This document shows positions 63,841-64,000 of a stretch of 64,000 nt of DNA, in pieces. Source of the stretch: Acanthacorydalis orientalis (Eukaryota; Arthropoda; Insecta; Megaloptera; Corydalidae). The notes beneath the pieces were generated by a model that made no database searches, had not been told where the DNA came from, and was given only the letters and a program-made list of their open reading frames with translations. Within the stretch, counting starts at the first letter, position 1, and every line of letters begins with the position of its first letter. Position numbers and translations under genes: made by a program. Location: assembly GCA_034766995.1 (NCBI GenBank), contig CM068313.1:29033325-29097324 (forward strand), written 5' to 3'.

Positions 63841-64000
63841 AAACTATATTTTTATTGATTGTTAAAAAATGTTAAGTTTTAATTTCCATTAGAAATTGAC
63901 AGATTATTGAGTCTATGAGAAAACAATGCATATAATGAAAATTGCTCTGTGTTTTAGATAAATGCATTTTTCTCATGGCACTAAAGTGTTGTTTTATTAC

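Overview
This is very AT-rich animal DNA (by eye about 80% A+T), crowded with long (TA)n microsatellites, and dominated by introns and intergenic sequence. The only gene I can identify securely is a six-exon troponin C on the + strand (ATG at 7953, stop at 24593-24595). Its insect-type sequence, an intron directly after the start codon, a cecropia-type mariner transposon and an RTE-like retrotransposon tail all point to an insect. I cannot fix the order.

Layout. 1-7500: upstream non-coding DNA with TA tracts and one GC-richer block (5293-5487) bounded by inverted CTCCCTGT. About 7540-7955: troponin C promoter (TATA box at 7619-7627) and 5' UTR. 7953-24595: troponin C, 456 coding bases in exons of 3, 31, 144, 117, 132 and 29 nt, with introns of 242, 4879, 10148, 282 and 636 nt. 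Intron 2 holds an RTE-like 3' tail; intron 3 holds a diverged 142-bp direct repeat. 24596-40868: mainly non-coding, but with several exon-like segments in GC-richer islands: minus strand at 30464-30505 and 35780-35975, plus strand at 37376-37492, 38704-38717 and 39903-40100. 40869-about 41996: a decayed, 3'-truncated mariner. 42000-64000: TA tracts, a 576-nt open frame at 49465-50040, a strong candidate first coding exon on the minus strand at 53779-53865, a two-copy MITE family (55455-55633 and 56773-56973), a CpG-rich promoter-like island at about 56040-56240, a SINE-like piece near 61.2-61.3 kb and a purine-asymmetric relic at 63.4-63.7 kb.

The predicted troponin C is 151 residues long. 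Only its fourth EF-hand keeps all calcium ligands, so it is predicted to bind one Ca2+, as in the insect flight-muscle isoform linked to stretch activation. The exon-like segments on the minus strand (53.8 kb and 30.5 kb join in phase 0) suggest a second, long-intron gene of unknown identity opposite to troponin C. This is inference and needs transcript evidence. No CRISPR array, rRNA or intact tRNA was seen, and I found no clear new biological system.
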